59,855 bases of DNA from CAHJXF01 sp038254545 (lineage in GTDB: Bacteria; Pseudomonadota; Gammaproteobacteria; Burkholderiales; Burkholderiaceae_D). Location of the stretch: contig JBBSGB010000020.1 in the NCBI GenBank assembly GCA_038254545.1, positions 1 through 59,855 of the forward strand. Reading direction: 5' to 3'. The notes beneath the pieces are model-generated. The model was not told the DNA's origin. It was given only the letters and a program-made list of their open reading frames with translations, and ran no database searches. Positions 1 to 9,112 of the stretch are shown here, piece after piece. The translations under genes and the position numbers were made by a program. Every line of letters begins with the position of its first letter. Position 1 is the stretch's first letter.

Positions 1-775
1 CATAGGGTTTCACGAGCTCGCCGAAGTGTCCGTTCTTCGCGTGCGCGGCTTCCCAATCGAACGCGCCGCTATCGACCAGCAGGCCGCCGATCGCCACGCC
101 GTGTCCGCCGATGAACTTGGTGGCCGAATGAAACAGCAGGTCGGCGCCGTGCTCGAAGGGCTTCATCAGCCACGGCGTCGTGAAGGTGGAATCGACCATC
201 AGCGGCAGGCAGCGCTCGTGCGCGATCGCCGACACGCTGGGGCTGTCGAGCACATCGAGACCGGGATTGCCGAGCGTCTCGCCGAACAGGAAGCGGGTCT
301 CGGGCCTGATCGCGTCGCGCCACTGATCGAGGTCGCGCGGGTCGACGAAGGTGGTGGTGATGCCGAAGCGCGGCAGCGTGTAAGCGAGCAGGTTCTGCGA
401 GCCACCGTAGAGCGCGCGGCTGGCGACGATGTGGCTGCCCGCGCCGGCGATGGTCGCGGCGCCCAGATGCATCGCCGCCTGTCCGCTTGCCGTGGCCAGT
501 CCGGCAACGCCGCCTTCGAGCGCGGCGATGCGCTCTTCGAGCACCGCGACTGTGGGGTTCGAGATGCGCGTATAGACGTGGCCCGAACTCTCCATGTTGA
601 AGAGCGCGGCGGCGTGATCGCTGTCGCGAAACACGAACGAGGTGGTTGCGTAGATCGGCGTCGCGCGTGCGCCCGTGGTCGGGTCGGGCGCGGCGCCCGC
701 ATGCAGTGCAAGCGTGTCGAAGCCCGGATCGTGCGGGCCGGGCGCTTTGCGATCGTTCGGGATTCGGTCGGACAT
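1..775 (-). CDS. metY: O-acetylhomoserine sulfhydrylase (MetY type), 3' end outside the window
   Basis: A PLP-dependent Cys/Met metabolism enzyme that makes homocysteine from O-acetylhomoserine and sulfide. Translating the minus strand from the ATG at 773-775 gives about 258 residues with an early HAGAAPDPTTGAR segment, the YTRISNPT substrate/PLP-loop motif and the HSATKFIGGH motif. The lysine of SATKF, about residue 220, is the Schiff-base lysine. The family is usually about 430 residues, so the last 40% lies beyond base 1. The wording 'ALFNMESSGHVY' fits MetY better than the shorter MetZ (O-succinylhomoserine) branch, which is a family judgement. It is divergent from pip, with 72 bases between the two starts that must hold both promoters. 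Confidence 0.9.
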   Translation of the reverse strand, partial: MSDRIPNDRKAPGPHDPGFDTLALHAGAAPDPTTGARATPIYATTSFVFRDSDHAAALFNMESSGHVYTRISNPTVAVLEERIAALEGGVAGLATASGQAAMHLGAATIAGAGSHIVASRALYGGSQNLLAYTLPRFGITTTFVDPRDLDQWRDAIRPETRFLFGETLGNPGLDVLDSPSVSAIAHERCLPLMVDSTFTTPWLMKPFEHGADLLFHSATKFIGGHGVAIGGLLVDSGAFDWEAAHAKNGHFGELVKPY

Positions 776-847
776 GGTTGATGCGGGGCTTCAGGGTCGA
801 GCCGATGTTAGCATCGGGTCGCTCTCGCCCTTCACGCCTCCAAACCC

Positions 848-1840
848 ATGCGCGACCTCAGCCAACTGCGTCACGAGCTCTATCCGCCGATCGAGCCGCG
901 TACGTCGGGCATGCTTGCTCTCGACGACCTGCACACCATGTATTGGGAAGAGAGCGGTTCGCCCAACGGAATGCCGGTGCTGTTCCTGCACGGCGGCCCG
1001 GGCGGCGGTGCGAGTCCGCGCGCGCGCCAGTTCTTCGATCCCTGGCATTACCGCATCGTGATCTTCGATCAACGGGGCGCAGGGCGTTCGAAACCGCTGG
1101 GCGAGACGCGACAGAACACCACGCAACTGTTGATCGCCGACATCGAGCGCCTGCGCGTGTCGCTGGGCATCGAGCGCTGGCTGGTGTTCGGTGGCTCGTG
1201 GGGTTCGACGCTCGCGCTCGCCTATGGCATCGCGCATCCCGAGCGTTGCCTGGGATTCGTGTTGCGCGGCATCTTCATCGGCGCGCCCGAAGAGATCGAC
1301 TGGTTCATCTCGGGCATACGCCACGTCTTTCCCGAAGCCTGGCGCGCGCTGCTCGCGCACGTGCCGGACGCCGCGCTTTGCAACAGCGGCGACAGCGGCA
1401 ACGCCGTGATCCGCTGGTACCACGAGCGCCTCGCCGACCCCGATCCGGCGATCCACATGCCGCTGGCGCGCGCGTGGAGCAGCTTCGAGGCATCGTGCTC
1501 GACGCTGCTGCCCGATGCGGCGCTGATGGCGCACTCCGAAGAAGACGTGGTTGCGATCGGCATCGCGCGCATGGAGACGCATTACTTCGTGCATCGCCTG
1601 TTTCTCGACGACGGCGCATTGATGGCGGGCGTGCCGCGGCTGCGGCATTTGCCGTGCAGCATCGTGCAGGGCCGCTACGACATGGTGTGCCCGATCATGA
1701 CGGCCGATGCGTTGGCGCGCGCGTGGCCGGATGCGCATTACGTGGTGGTTCCCGACGCGGGACATTCGGCGTGGGAGTCCGGCATCACCGCCGCGCTGGT
1801 GCGCGCGTGCGAGCGCATGAAGAGCGCGATCAGGACATGA
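848..1840 (+). CDS. pip: Proline iminopeptidase
   Basis: An alpha/beta-hydrolase that removes N-terminal proline from peptides; probably cytoplasmic, since no signal peptide is seen. The 330-residue product has the HGGPGGG oxyanion-hole motif near residue 49, the nucleophile elbow GGSWGS with Ser117, the acid in GRYDMVCP and the catalytic His in DAGHSAWE near the C-terminus. This is the complete S33 peptidase pattern, and the length is normal for the family (about 315-330). The start MRDLSQLRHELYPPIEP matches the usual N-terminus, which begins just before the YPPI/EP element. It stands alone between metY (divergent) and the CBS-domain gene. Confidence 0.93.
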   Translation: MRDLSQLRHELYPPIEPRTSGMLALDDLHTMYWEESGSPNGMPVLFLHGGPGGGASPRARQFFDPWHYRIVIFDQRGAGRSKPLGETRQNTTQLLIADIERLRVSLGIERWLVFGGSWGSTLALAYGIAHPERCLGFVLRGIFIGAPEEIDWFISGIRHVFPEAWRALLAHVPDAALCNSGDSGNAVIRWYHERLADPDPAIHMPLARAWSSFEASCSTLLPDAALMAHSEEDVVAIGIARMETHYFVHRLFLDDGALMAGVPRLRHLPCSIVQGRYDMVCPIMTADALARAWPDAHYVVVPDAGHSAWESGITAALVRACERMKSAIRT

Positions 1841-1940
1841 CCCGCGCGGTGCAAACACGCTTGAAGCACAGTGGCGATGCGCGTAACTTGATGCCCTGTT
1901 CGACGCACACCGCAATGCCTGCAACAACGAGGAGTCCAAC

Positions 1941-2387
1941 ATGATCGTCAGCGAAATCCTCCAGGTGAAGGGCAACACGCTCTACACCGCGACGCCCGAA
2001 ACACCGCTCTCCGAGGCGGTCGCGGTGATGGCCGAGAAGGACATCGGTTCGCTCGTCGTGATGTCGGGCGGCGCGCTGGTGGGCATGCTCACGTTTCGCG
2101 AATTGATCCTGACCCTCCACAAGCAGGACGGCAGCGTAGGCGATGCGCCGATCGGCCGCGTGATGGACGACGCGCCGCTGACCTGCACACCCAACACCGA
2201 TGTCAACGAAGTGCGTCGCATGATGCTCGAGCGGCATGCGCGCTATCTGCCGGTGATGGATGGCAAGATGCTGCTGGGCGTGATCTCGTTCTTCGACGTG
2301 GCCAAGGCGGTGCTCGAAGCACAGAACTTCGAGAACCAGATGTTGAAGGCCTACATCCGCGACTGGCCGGCCGAAGTGGCCGAGTAG
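1941..2387 (+). CDS. CBS-domain protein
   Basis: A 148-residue cytoplasmic protein consisting of two CBS domains in tandem (a Bateman module), roughly residues 8-65 and 72-130. Each shows the usual pattern of hydrophobic strands ending in short GxL/GVIS turns ('ALVGMLTFREL', 'MLLGVISFFDV'). Such stand-alone pairs bind adenine nucleotides and act as energy or redox sensors in other systems. The ligand and partner cannot be told from this sequence. An AGGAG-like ribosome site lies just before the ATG. The DUF1272 gene follows after 11 bases and may be co-transcribed. Confidence 0.88.
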   Translation: MIVSEILQVKGNTLYTATPETPLSEAVAVMAEKDIGSLVVMSGGALVGMLTFRELILTLHKQDGSVGDAPIGRVMDDAPLTCTPNTDVNEVRRMMLERHARYLPVMDGKMLLGVISFFDVAKAVLEAQNFENQMLKAYIRDWPAEVAE

Positions 2388-2398
2388 GCGGACCACAC

Positions 2399-2659
2399 AT
2401 GCTCGCCCTGCGACCGAATTGCGAATGCTGCGATCGAGACCTCGCGCCCGATGCGCCGGGCGCGATGATCTGTTCCTTCGAGTGCACCTTCTGCATGGCA
2501 TGCGCGACCGGCGTCCTCTCCGGGCGCTGCCCGAACTGCGGCGGCGAACTGGTCGCGCGACCCACGAGAGCGATCGACAAGCTGGCCCGATTTCCTGCAT
2601 CGACCGAGCGCGTGGTCAAGCCGACGGGATGCGCGGCGCCGACGGCCCGTGCGGCCTGA
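2399..2659 (+). CDS. DUF1272 zinc-ribbon-like protein
   Basis: A small cysteine-rich protein of 86 residues. Cysteines occur as CECC near the start, then CSFECTFCMAC, and a last CPNCGGEL knuckle, a pattern I recognise as DUF1272. The paired cysteines suggest one or two bound zinc ions; this is inferred. The family has no established function. The last 25 residues beyond the knuckle are low in recognisable motifs. It sits 11 bases after the CBS-domain gene and 27 bases before the FAD enzyme on the same strand, so all three could share a transcript. Confidence 0.82.
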   Translation: MLALRPNCECCDRDLAPDAPGAMICSFECTFCMACATGVLSGRCPNCGGELVARPTRAIDKLARFPASTERVVKPTGCAAPTARAA

Positions 2660-2686
2660 ACGCGCGGTGCGGCGCCCATTAGAGTC

Positions 2687-3763
2687 ATGAAGATCGCCGT
2701 CATCGGAGCCGGCGTCGCCGGCCTTGCCTGTGCGCGTCGCCTGGTCGATCGCGGTCACGAGGTCACCGTATTCGAACGCGCGAGCGCGGCGGGCGGGCGC
2801 GTCGCGACGATGCGTACCGAGATCGGCAGCTTCGATCACGGCGCGCAATATTTCACGGGGCGCGATCCGGCGTTTGTCGCGGAGGCAAAGCGATGGAGCG
2901 CGGCCGGCATCGTCGAGCCGTGGCCGATCTCCGTGCAGAGCCTGGGTGCGGCATCCGGCAGGTCCGCGCCGGGAGCGCACGCTGGCTCGGACACGAGCCG
3001 CTGGGTGGGCGTACCCGGCATGTCGGCGATCGCCGCGCATCTCGCAAGCGGCCTCGATGTACGTTTCGATGCGCGCATCGTCCAGCTCGATGCGGTCGCG
3101 GCGAATCGAGCCGATCAACGCGGTGGCGATTCCCCGCGATGGTCGCTTTCACGGCGCGAAGGAGACGAGGGCCCTGGCACCGATGCGGCCGTCTCGGTGA
3201 CGGAAGGATTGTTCGATGGCGTGGTCGTCGCCGTCCCCGCGGAGTCCGCCGCAGCCCTGCTCAACGTCGCCCCCGAACTCGCGCGGCATGCGGCCGGCGC
3301 GCGCATCGAGCCGTGCTGGGCACTGTTGCTCGGCTTCACCGAACCGATCGAGAGTGACGCCGTGCCCGATGCCGCCCGTGTCGGCGACGCGGCTTTCGTG
3401 AATTCCGGGCGGCTCGCGTGGATCGCGCGCGAGTCCAGCAAACCCGCACGGCGCCTGGGCGAACGCTGGACCGTGCACGCGCAGTCGGCGTGGAGCGTCG
3501 AGCACTTCGACGACGATCCCGAGGACGTGAAGACCAAGTTGCTGCGCGCTTTCCACGAAGCGACCGGCACGGCCGAACAGCCTATCTATGCGGCGGTCCA
3601 TCGCTGGCGCCATGCATTGGTGCGCACGCCGCTCGCGCGCGACGCGCTGTGGGATGCGCAGCTGCGCGTAGGCGCCTGCGGCGACTGGTGCCGTGGTCAT
3701 CGCGTCGAGGACGCATGGCTTTCGGGCATCGCGCTGGCCGACGCGATTGCGGATTCGATCTGA
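2687..3763 (+). CDS. FAD-dependent amine-oxidase-type oxidoreductase (renalase-like)
   Basis: A 358-residue flavoprotein. The N-terminus carries the dinucleotide-binding motif AVIGAGVAGLACA, an acidic strand end at VFERA, then GGRVATMRTEIGSFDHGAQYF, which is the conserved FAD-contacting block of renalase-like bacterial proteins. The C-terminal block 'GDWCRGHRVEDAWLSG' matches the second FAD-binding region, where the flavin's ribityl chain is held. The substrate is unknown, and no transmembrane segment is seen. Its stop codon lies one base before a TTG that begins the next gene, so translation of the two is probably coupled. Confidence 0.85.
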   Translation: MKIAVIGAGVAGLACARRLVDRGHEVTVFERASAAGGRVATMRTEIGSFDHGAQYFTGRDPAFVAEAKRWSAAGIVEPWPISVQSLGAASGRSAPGAHAGSDTSRWVGVPGMSAIAAHLASGLDVRFDARIVQLDAVAANRADQRGGDSPRWSLSRREGDEGPGTDAAVSVTEGLFDGVVVAVPAESAAALLNVAPELARHAAGARIEPCWALLLGFTEPIESDAVPDAARVGDAAFVNSGRLAWIARESSKPARRLGERWTVHAQSAWSVEHFDDDPEDVKTKLLRAFHEATGTAEQPIYAAVHRWRHALVRTPLARDALWDAQLRVGACGDWCRGHRVEDAWLSGIALADAIADSI

Positions 3764-3764
3764 T

Positions 3765-5687
3765 TTGAGTTCATCGAACCAGTTCGCGCTATTGAAGCAG
3801 CGCCGCTTTGCGCCCTTCTTCTGGACACAATTCGCGGGTGCGGCCAACGACAACATCTTCAAGGTCGCGTTCACGGCGCTGGTGACCTACCAGGCCGCGA
3901 TGTTCGAAGGCGTCGATACCAAGAGCGCGGCGTTCGTGATCTCGGCGATCTTCATCCTGCCTTTCGTGCTGTTCTCCGCGACCTCCGGCCAGATCTCCGA
4001 CAAGTTCGACAAGGCGCGCGTGATGCGTCTGGTCAAGTCGCTAGAGATCGTGATCATGGTCATCGGCGGCGCGGGCTTTCTCCTGCACAACATCTGGTTG
4101 CTGTACGCGGGCACGTTCCTGATGGGCCTGCACTCGACCTTGTTCGGGCCGGTGAAGTACGCGTACCTGCCGCAGCAATTGAACGAGCGCGAACTGGTCG
4201 GCGGCAACGGCATGATCGAGATGGGCACCTTCGTCGCGATCCTGGCGGGCACCATCGTCGGTGGCGAGCTGGCCGACCTCGGGGTGCAGGGACCGGTGGT
4301 GGTTGCCGCGGTGTGCCTGGGCGTCGCGGTCGCCGGCCGCATCGTCGTCTCCTTCGTGCCCGCGTCGCCATCGGATCAGCCCGACCTGACGATCAACTGG
4401 AATCCGTTTACCGAGACGTGGCGCAACCTCAAGCTCGCACGCGAACAGCGCGCCGTGTTCCTGTCGCTCTTGGGCATCTCGTGGCTGTGGTTCTTCGGCG
4501 CGACCTTTCTGACGTCGTTCTTCAACTTCGCGAAGGACGTGCTGGGCGGCGATCCGCAAGTGGTGACCTTGCTGCTGGCGACCTTCTCGATCGGCATCGG
4601 TACCGGATCGCTCCTGTGTGAGCGCCTGTCGCGCGGCAAGGTCGAGATCGGCCTGGTGCCGTTCGGCTCGATCGGCATGACGGTGTTCGCGGTCGATCTC
4701 TATTTCGCGTCGCATGGATTGCAATCTGCTCGCGTTGCGGACGCGTCGCTGGTGGGCGCGGGGGCTTTCCTGACCGATGCCGCGCATCGCGTCGCGCACT
4801 GGCGCGTGATGATCGATCTCTTTCTGTTGTCGATGTTCGGCGGCCTCTACAGCGTGCCGCTCTACGCGATGATCCAGAGCCGCTCGAAGCCTACCCATCG
4901 CGCCCGCATCATCGCGGCCAACAACATCCTCAATTCGATGTTCATGATCGTCTCGTCGCTGATGGCGATCACGCTGTTCTCGTTCGGCTTCACGATTCCG
5001 CAACTGTTTCTGATCACCGGGCTGCTCAATGCCGTCGTCGCGATCTACATCTACACGTTGGTGCCTGAATTCCTGGTGCGATTCGTCTCGTGGATCCTGG
5101 TGTCGACCTTCTATCGCATCCGCACCACCGGCATCGAACACCTGCCCGAAGAGGGCGCGGCGCTGCTGGTCTGTAATCACGTGAGCTTCGTCGATGCAAT
5201 CGTCATCATGGGCGAGAGCCCGCGACCGATCCGCTTCGTGATGGACTACGGCATCTTCAAGCAGCCGCTCCTGGCGAGTTTCTTCAGGGCCTCGGGCGCG
5301 ATCGGCATCGTCTCGGCGAAGAAGGATGAGCGGGCGTTTACGAAGGCCAACGCATTGATCGATGAAGCGCTCGCCGATGGCGACCTGGTGTGCATCTTCC
5401 CCGAGGGTCGCATCACCGACACCGGCGAAATCTATCCCTTCAAGGAAGGCGCCGTGCGCATCGCCGAACGCAATCGCGTGCCGGTGATTCCGATGGCGTT
5501 GAGGGGGTTGTGGGGCAGCTGGTCGTCACGCGAATCAGGCAGCGCGTTCGCGAGCCTGCCGCGGCCGATCAAGCGTCGTGCTTCGAGCCGGCTCGAACTC
5601 GCAGTCGGGTTGCCGATGAATTCGGAAGCGCTGACGCCGGAGACATTGCAGAGTCGGGTCGCGATGCTCAGGGGCGACATGAAGTAA
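3765..5687 (+). CDS. MFS transporter fused to 1-acylglycerol-phosphate acyltransferase (LplT-PlsC type)
   Basis: A two-part inner-membrane protein for lysophospholipid uptake and re-acylation. Residues 1-430 form a 12-helix MFS half related to LplT, starting FALLKQRRFAPFFWTQFAGA. From about 440 a PlsC-type acyltransferase follows, with the NHVSFVD (HX4D) box near 470 and FPEGRIT near 544. E. coli Aas adds an acyl-ACP synthetase domain that is absent here. The frame is open further upstream, but a start there would overlap the flavoprotein. I chose TTG at 3765, directly after its stop, which gives 640 residues and the expected N-terminus. ATG-initiated alternatives lie far inside the overlap. 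Linkage to aroC is common in Burkholderiales. Confidence 0.85.
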   Translation: MSSSNQFALLKQRRFAPFFWTQFAGAANDNIFKVAFTALVTYQAAMFEGVDTKSAAFVISAIFILPFVLFSATSGQISDKFDKARVMRLVKSLEIVIMVIGGAGFLLHNIWLLYAGTFLMGLHSTLFGPVKYAYLPQQLNERELVGGNGMIEMGTFVAILAGTIVGGELADLGVQGPVVVAAVCLGVAVAGRIVVSFVPASPSDQPDLTINWNPFTETWRNLKLAREQRAVFLSLLGISWLWFFGATFLTSFFNFAKDVLGGDPQVVTLLLATFSIGIGTGSLLCERLSRGKVEIGLVPFGSIGMTVFAVDLYFASHGLQSARVADASLVGAGAFLTDAAHRVAHWRVMIDLFLLSMFGGLYSVPLYAMIQSRSKPTHRARIIAANNILNSMFMIVSSLMAITLFSFGFTIPQLFLITGLLNAVVAIYIYTLVPEFLVRFVSWILVSTFYRIRTTGIEHLPEEGAALLVCNHVSFVDAIVIMGESPRPIRFVMDYGIFKQPLLASFFRASGAIGIVSAKKDERAFTKANALIDEALADGDLVCIFPEGRITDTGEIYPFKEGAVRIAERNRVPVIPMALRGLWGSWSSRESGSAFASLPRPIKRRASSRLELAVGLPMNSEALTPETLQSRVAMLRGDMK

Positions 5688-5735
5688 GTGGCGATACACC
5701 TGCGATAATCGCGCGTCGCGTTTCCTGGGTACGTC

Positions 5736-6851
5736 ATGTCCGGCTCCACGTTCGGCAGGCTGTTCTGCATCACCAACTTCGGCGAGTCGCATGGATCGGC
5801 GATCGGATGCGTGGTCGATGGTTGTCCGCCCGGCATGCCGCTGTCGGTCGACGATCTTCAACCCGATCTGGATCGACGCAAGCCCGGCACCTCGCGTCAC
5901 GTCACGCAACGGCGTGAGAGCGATACGGTCGAGATCATTTCCGGGGTGTTCGAAGGGCGAACCACCGGCACGCCGATCATGCTGATGATCCGCAACGAAG
6001 ACCAGAAGAGCAGCGACTACGCGGCGATCGCGCAGAGCTTTCGGCCCGGTCACGCCGACTACACCTACTGGCACAAGTACGGCATACGCGATCCGCGCGG
6101 CGGTGGTCGGTCGTCGGCGCGTCTGACCGCGCCGATGGTCGCGGCGGGTGGGATCGCAAAGAAATGGCTGAACCTGCAGTACGGCACGATCGTGCGCGGC
6201 CGCATGAGCGCGTTGGGCGACATCGCGGTGCCGTTCACGTCGTGGGACGAAGTGGGAAGCAACGCCTTCTTCTCCGCCGACGCGACCATCGTCCCGCGAC
6301 TCGAGGCCGCGATGGACGCGCTGCGCAAGTCCGGCGATTCGGTCGGTGCGCGCATCGACGTCGAAGCGATCAACGTGCCGGTGGGCCTGGGCGATCCGTT
6401 GTTCGACAAGCTCGATGCCGAGATCGCCTACGCGATGATGGGCATCAATGCCGTGAAAGGTGTCGAAATAGGCGCCGGCTTTGCGTCCATCATGCAGAAG
6501 GGCAGCGAGCACGGCGACGAACTGTTACCCGAAGGATTCGCGAGTAACAACGCGGGCGGCGTGCTCGGCGGCATTTCGACCGGCCAGCCGATCACGGTCT
6601 CGATCGCGATCAAGCCGACCTCGTCGATCCGCCTGCCGCGCCGCTCGATCGATCTCGACGGCAAGCCGACCATCGTGGAGACCCACGGTCGTCACGACCC
6701 CTGCGTGGGCATACGCGCGACGCCGATCGCCGAGGCGATGCTGGCGCTGGTGTTGATGGATCACGCGTTGATGTACCGCGCGCAATGCGCGGAGGTGAAG
6801 GTGGCGACGCCGGTGATCGCGGGGCCTGGGTCGGGCAACTTCGGCGGCTGA
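5736..6851 (+). CDS. aroC: Chorismate synthase
   Basis: Catalyses the last shikimate-pathway step, 5-enolpyruvylshikimate-3-phosphate to chorismate, using reduced FMN in the cytoplasm. The 371-residue product has all family signatures: GESHGSAIGCVVDGCPPG at the start, the RPGHADYTY block, GGGRSSAR near residue 128, and the C-terminal FMN/substrate block with GRHDPCVGIRATPIAEAM. Length is normal (350-390). It lies 48 bases after the LplT-PlsC gene. Its product feeds the tryptophan genes at 18.7-21.6 kb. No sign of disruption. Confidence 0.97.
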   Translation: MSGSTFGRLFCITNFGESHGSAIGCVVDGCPPGMPLSVDDLQPDLDRRKPGTSRHVTQRRESDTVEIISGVFEGRTTGTPIMLMIRNEDQKSSDYAAIAQSFRPGHADYTYWHKYGIRDPRGGGRSSARLTAPMVAAGGIAKKWLNLQYGTIVRGRMSALGDIAVPFTSWDEVGSNAFFSADATIVPRLEAAMDALRKSGDSVGARIDVEAINVPVGLGDPLFDKLDAEIAYAMMGINAVKGVEIGAGFASIMQKGSEHGDELLPEGFASNNAGGVLGGISTGQPITVSIAIKPTSSIRLPRRSIDLDGKPTIVETHGRHDPCVGIRATPIAEAMLALVLMDHALMYRAQCAEVKVATPVIAGPGSGNFGG

Positions 6852-6909
6852 TCGTCGGCTCACGCGTGCGTGTGTTGACGATGTCGCATTGCTAACCATT
6901 CGAAGTGTC

Positions 6910-8106
6910 ATGAGCCAGAACGCATTCGTAGCCGGTGTCGGAATGATTCCCTTCTCCAAGCCCGGAGCGAGCGAGTCCTATCACGTGATGGGCGCGACCG
7001 CCGTGCGCGCTGCGCTGGCGGACGCGGGCGTCGACTACGACGCCGTCGAGCAGGCCTACGTAGGCTACGTCTACGGCGACTCGACCTGCGGCCAGCGCGC
7101 GCTCTACGAGGTCGGGATGAGCGGCATCCCGATCGTCAACGTCAACAACAATTGTTCGACGGGATCGACCGCGCTCTATCTCGCACGTCAGGCGATCGCG
7201 AGCGGCGCGGCAGACTGCGTCCTCGCGATGGGGATGGAGCAGATGAGACCCGGCGCGCTCGGCAGCATCTACACCGACCGGCCCACGCCGTTCGATCGCT
7301 TCGACGAAACCTGTGACGCGTTGATAGACCAGCCCGACGGGTTGAAACTCGCGCTCGCGTTGCGCTACTTCGGCGGCGCGGGACGCGAGCACATGCGCCG
7401 TTACGGCACGAAGCTCGAGACCTTTGCGAAGATTCGTGCGAAGGCCAGCCGGCACGCGGCGAAGAATCCGCTCGCCCTGTTCCGCACCGAACTGACGACC
7501 GACGACGTGATGAACGACAAGCCGATCTGGCCGGGCGTGATGACGCGGCTGATGGCCTGTCCGCCGACCTGCGGCGCGGCGGCGGCGATCCTTGTTTCGG
7601 AAGACTTTGCGAAACGCCGCGGCTTGCGCACCGACGTGCGCATCGCGGCCCAGGCCATGACGACCGACCGCGCCGACACCTTCGCCGACGGCTCGATGAT
7701 GAAGCTGGTGGGCAGCGAGATGACGCGCGAAGCGGCGCAACAGGTCTATGAAGCGGCCGGCGTAGGCCCGGCCGACATCACGGTGTGCGAGCTGCACGAC
7801 TGCTTTGCGCACAATGAGCTGATCAGCTACGAGGCGCTGGGCTTATGTCCCGACGGCGGCGCCGAGAAGTTCGTCGAGGACGGCGACAACACCTATGGCG
7901 GCCGCGTCGTCACCAATCCGTCGGGCGGCTTGCTGTCGAAAGGCCATCCGCTGGGCGCCACCGGACTCGCGCAATGCTTCGAGTTGACGCAACAGTTGCG
8001 AGGCAACGCGCAGGCGCGGCAGGTGGAGGGCGCGCGCCTGGCGCTTCAACACAATCTGGGTCTGGGCGGCGCTTGTGTGGTGTCGCTGTACGAACGCATG
8101 GGATGA
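6910..8106 (+). CDS. Thiolase of the sterol-carrier-protein-x type (lipid-transfer protein family)
   Basis: A 398-residue condensing enzyme of the thiolase superfamily. The nucleophilic cysteine sits in VNNNCSTGS at about residue 84, the ELHDCFAHNE motif near 300 and the catalytic-histidine block GGLLSKGHPLGATG near 345. These place it in the SCP-x/lipid-transfer thiolase branch, not the classical acetyl-CoA acetyltransferases. Members often act in sterol or branched-chain acyl-CoA breakdown together with a DUF35 OB-fold protein; no such partner is nearby, so the substrate is unknown. I preferred ATG 6910 (MSQNAFVAGVG) over the upstream in-frame start at 6889, because the beta-strand of the fold begins at once after it. 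Confidence 0.88.
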   Translation: MSQNAFVAGVGMIPFSKPGASESYHVMGATAVRAALADAGVDYDAVEQAYVGYVYGDSTCGQRALYEVGMSGIPIVNVNNNCSTGSTALYLARQAIASGAADCVLAMGMEQMRPGALGSIYTDRPTPFDRFDETCDALIDQPDGLKLALALRYFGGAGREHMRRYGTKLETFAKIRAKASRHAAKNPLALFRTELTTDDVMNDKPIWPGVMTRLMACPPTCGAAAAILVSEDFAKRRGLRTDVRIAAQAMTTDRADTFADGSMMKLVGSEMTREAAQQVYEAAGVGPADITVCELHDCFAHNELISYEALGLCPDGGAEKFVEDGDNTYGGRVVTNPSGGLLSKGHPLGATGLAQCFELTQQLRGNAQARQVEGARLALQHNLGLGGACVVSLYERMG

Positions 8107-8169
8107 GCCGGACCGTCGTGAGACGAAGATGCGAAGCGACCTCACGCCTCCCTAGCCGAAACCGCAACG

Positions 8170-8610
8170 TCAGGATTTCTTCTTCCGCTTCGCAGGGACT
8201 TCCTTCGGACGATGCCCAGTGGCGAGCCACGCGTCGTAGAAGTCGATCTTGCGATCGATCAGGTCGAGGCTGCGCTTCCAGTCCTTGATCGTATCGACGA
8301 CGCGCTCCCGATGCGCAGCGAGCAGATCCTGTCGCTGCTTCAACGTCGCCTTGCCTTGGCGAACCAGCGATGCGTATTCGCGCATCGCCGCGATCGACAT
8401 GCCGGTGCGCTGGAGGCGGTCGAGCAGATCGACCCACTCGACGTGCCGGCTCGAATAGACGCGCCGACCGCCTGTATCGCGCACCACGCCGGGCATCAGC
8501 TCCTGCGCTTCATACCAGCGCAGCGTGTGGATGCTGTGTCCGGTTCGCGCCGCGAGTTCGCCGATGTAAAGCGTCGCCGCTTCGATTGGAGTTGAAGGCG
8601 GACGCTTCAC
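8170..8610 (-). CDS. MerR-family transcriptional regulator
   Basis: A 146-residue DNA-binding regulator. The N-terminal winged helix-turn-helix reads LYIGELAARTGHSIHTLRWYE, followed by the RVYSSRHVEWVDLLDRL segment typical of MerR proteins, then a long dimerisation helix (about residues 85-125) and a lysine-rich tail. No cysteine cluster of metal sensors is visible, so it looks like a small-molecule or stress-responsive member of the YyaN/AdhR kind. It lies 19 bases downstream of the NTF2-like gene on the same strand. Both are probably transcribed from the MerR-type promoter at 9113-9143, which implies autoregulation. Convergent with the thiolase gene. Confidence 0.9.
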   Translation of the reverse strand: MKRPPSTPIEAATLYIGELAARTGHSIHTLRWYEAQELMPGVVRDTGGRRVYSSRHVEWVDLLDRLQRTGMSIAAMREYASLVRQGKATLKQRQDLLAAHRERVVDTIKDWKRSLDLIDRKIDFYDAWLATGHRPKEVPAKRKKKS

Positions 8611-8629
8611 CGGACGATCCTCGCTCGGT

Positions 8630-9046
8630 TCAAGCCGTGGCGGATACGGGAGGCGTCAACACGTCGGCGATCAATTGCGTGTCGCAGTACTCGGTCAGCT
8701 CGGCCATCTTTCCGGCCTTGAAGCGGCAGACGTAGCAGTAGGTGTTGTCGTAGCGCTTGCCATTCTTGGTCCTCACGCGGCCGCGACATTCGACAACGAC
8801 CAGATCGTCTTCGGCGATCAGACGTTGCGCGGTGTTGGTGTACTGCGTTTCGAATTGAGCGAATAGCGGCGCGAACAATTCTTCGCGAACCGCGTTCTTG
8901 CCGCGCCAGGTGCCCGCCCACGGGCCGGTTCCCGCGATCGTCCAGGAAAAATCGTCGGACATCGCATCGACGAAGGGCCGCGAATTGCCTTTCGCGAGTT
9001 CGTCGAACACCGCTTGAAGGATACGTTTGTTTTCGGCTGCGTTCAT
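8630..9046 (-). CDS. NTF2-like / SnoaL-type protein
   Basis: A 138-residue alpha+beta-barrel protein of the ketosteroid-isomerase/NTF2 superfamily. Visible elements are the N-terminal helix NKRILQAVFDELAKGNSRPFVDAM, the strand DDFSWTIAGTGPWAGTW, and the C-terminal strands around 'VVVECRGRVRTKNGKRYDNTYCYVCRF', ending in the typical EYCDTQLI segment. Such proteins are often enzymes or small-ligand binders acting on polar or aromatic compounds; the substrate cannot be inferred. It is the first gene behind the MerR-type promoter and is followed by the merR gene itself, which suggests it is the main regulated product. Confidence 0.85.
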   Translation of the reverse strand: MNAAENKRILQAVFDELAKGNSRPFVDAMSDDFSWTIAGTGPWAGTWRGKNAVREELFAPLFAQFETQYTNTAQRLIAEDDLVVVECRGRVRTKNGKRYDNTYCYVCRFKAGKMAELTEYCDTQLIADVLTPPVSATA

Positions 9047-9112
9047 GAGAGTGCTCCATCAGGTTGTGCGTTCAAGGAGAATTCAGGCACGCGTCGACAT
9101 GCCATGAAACGC

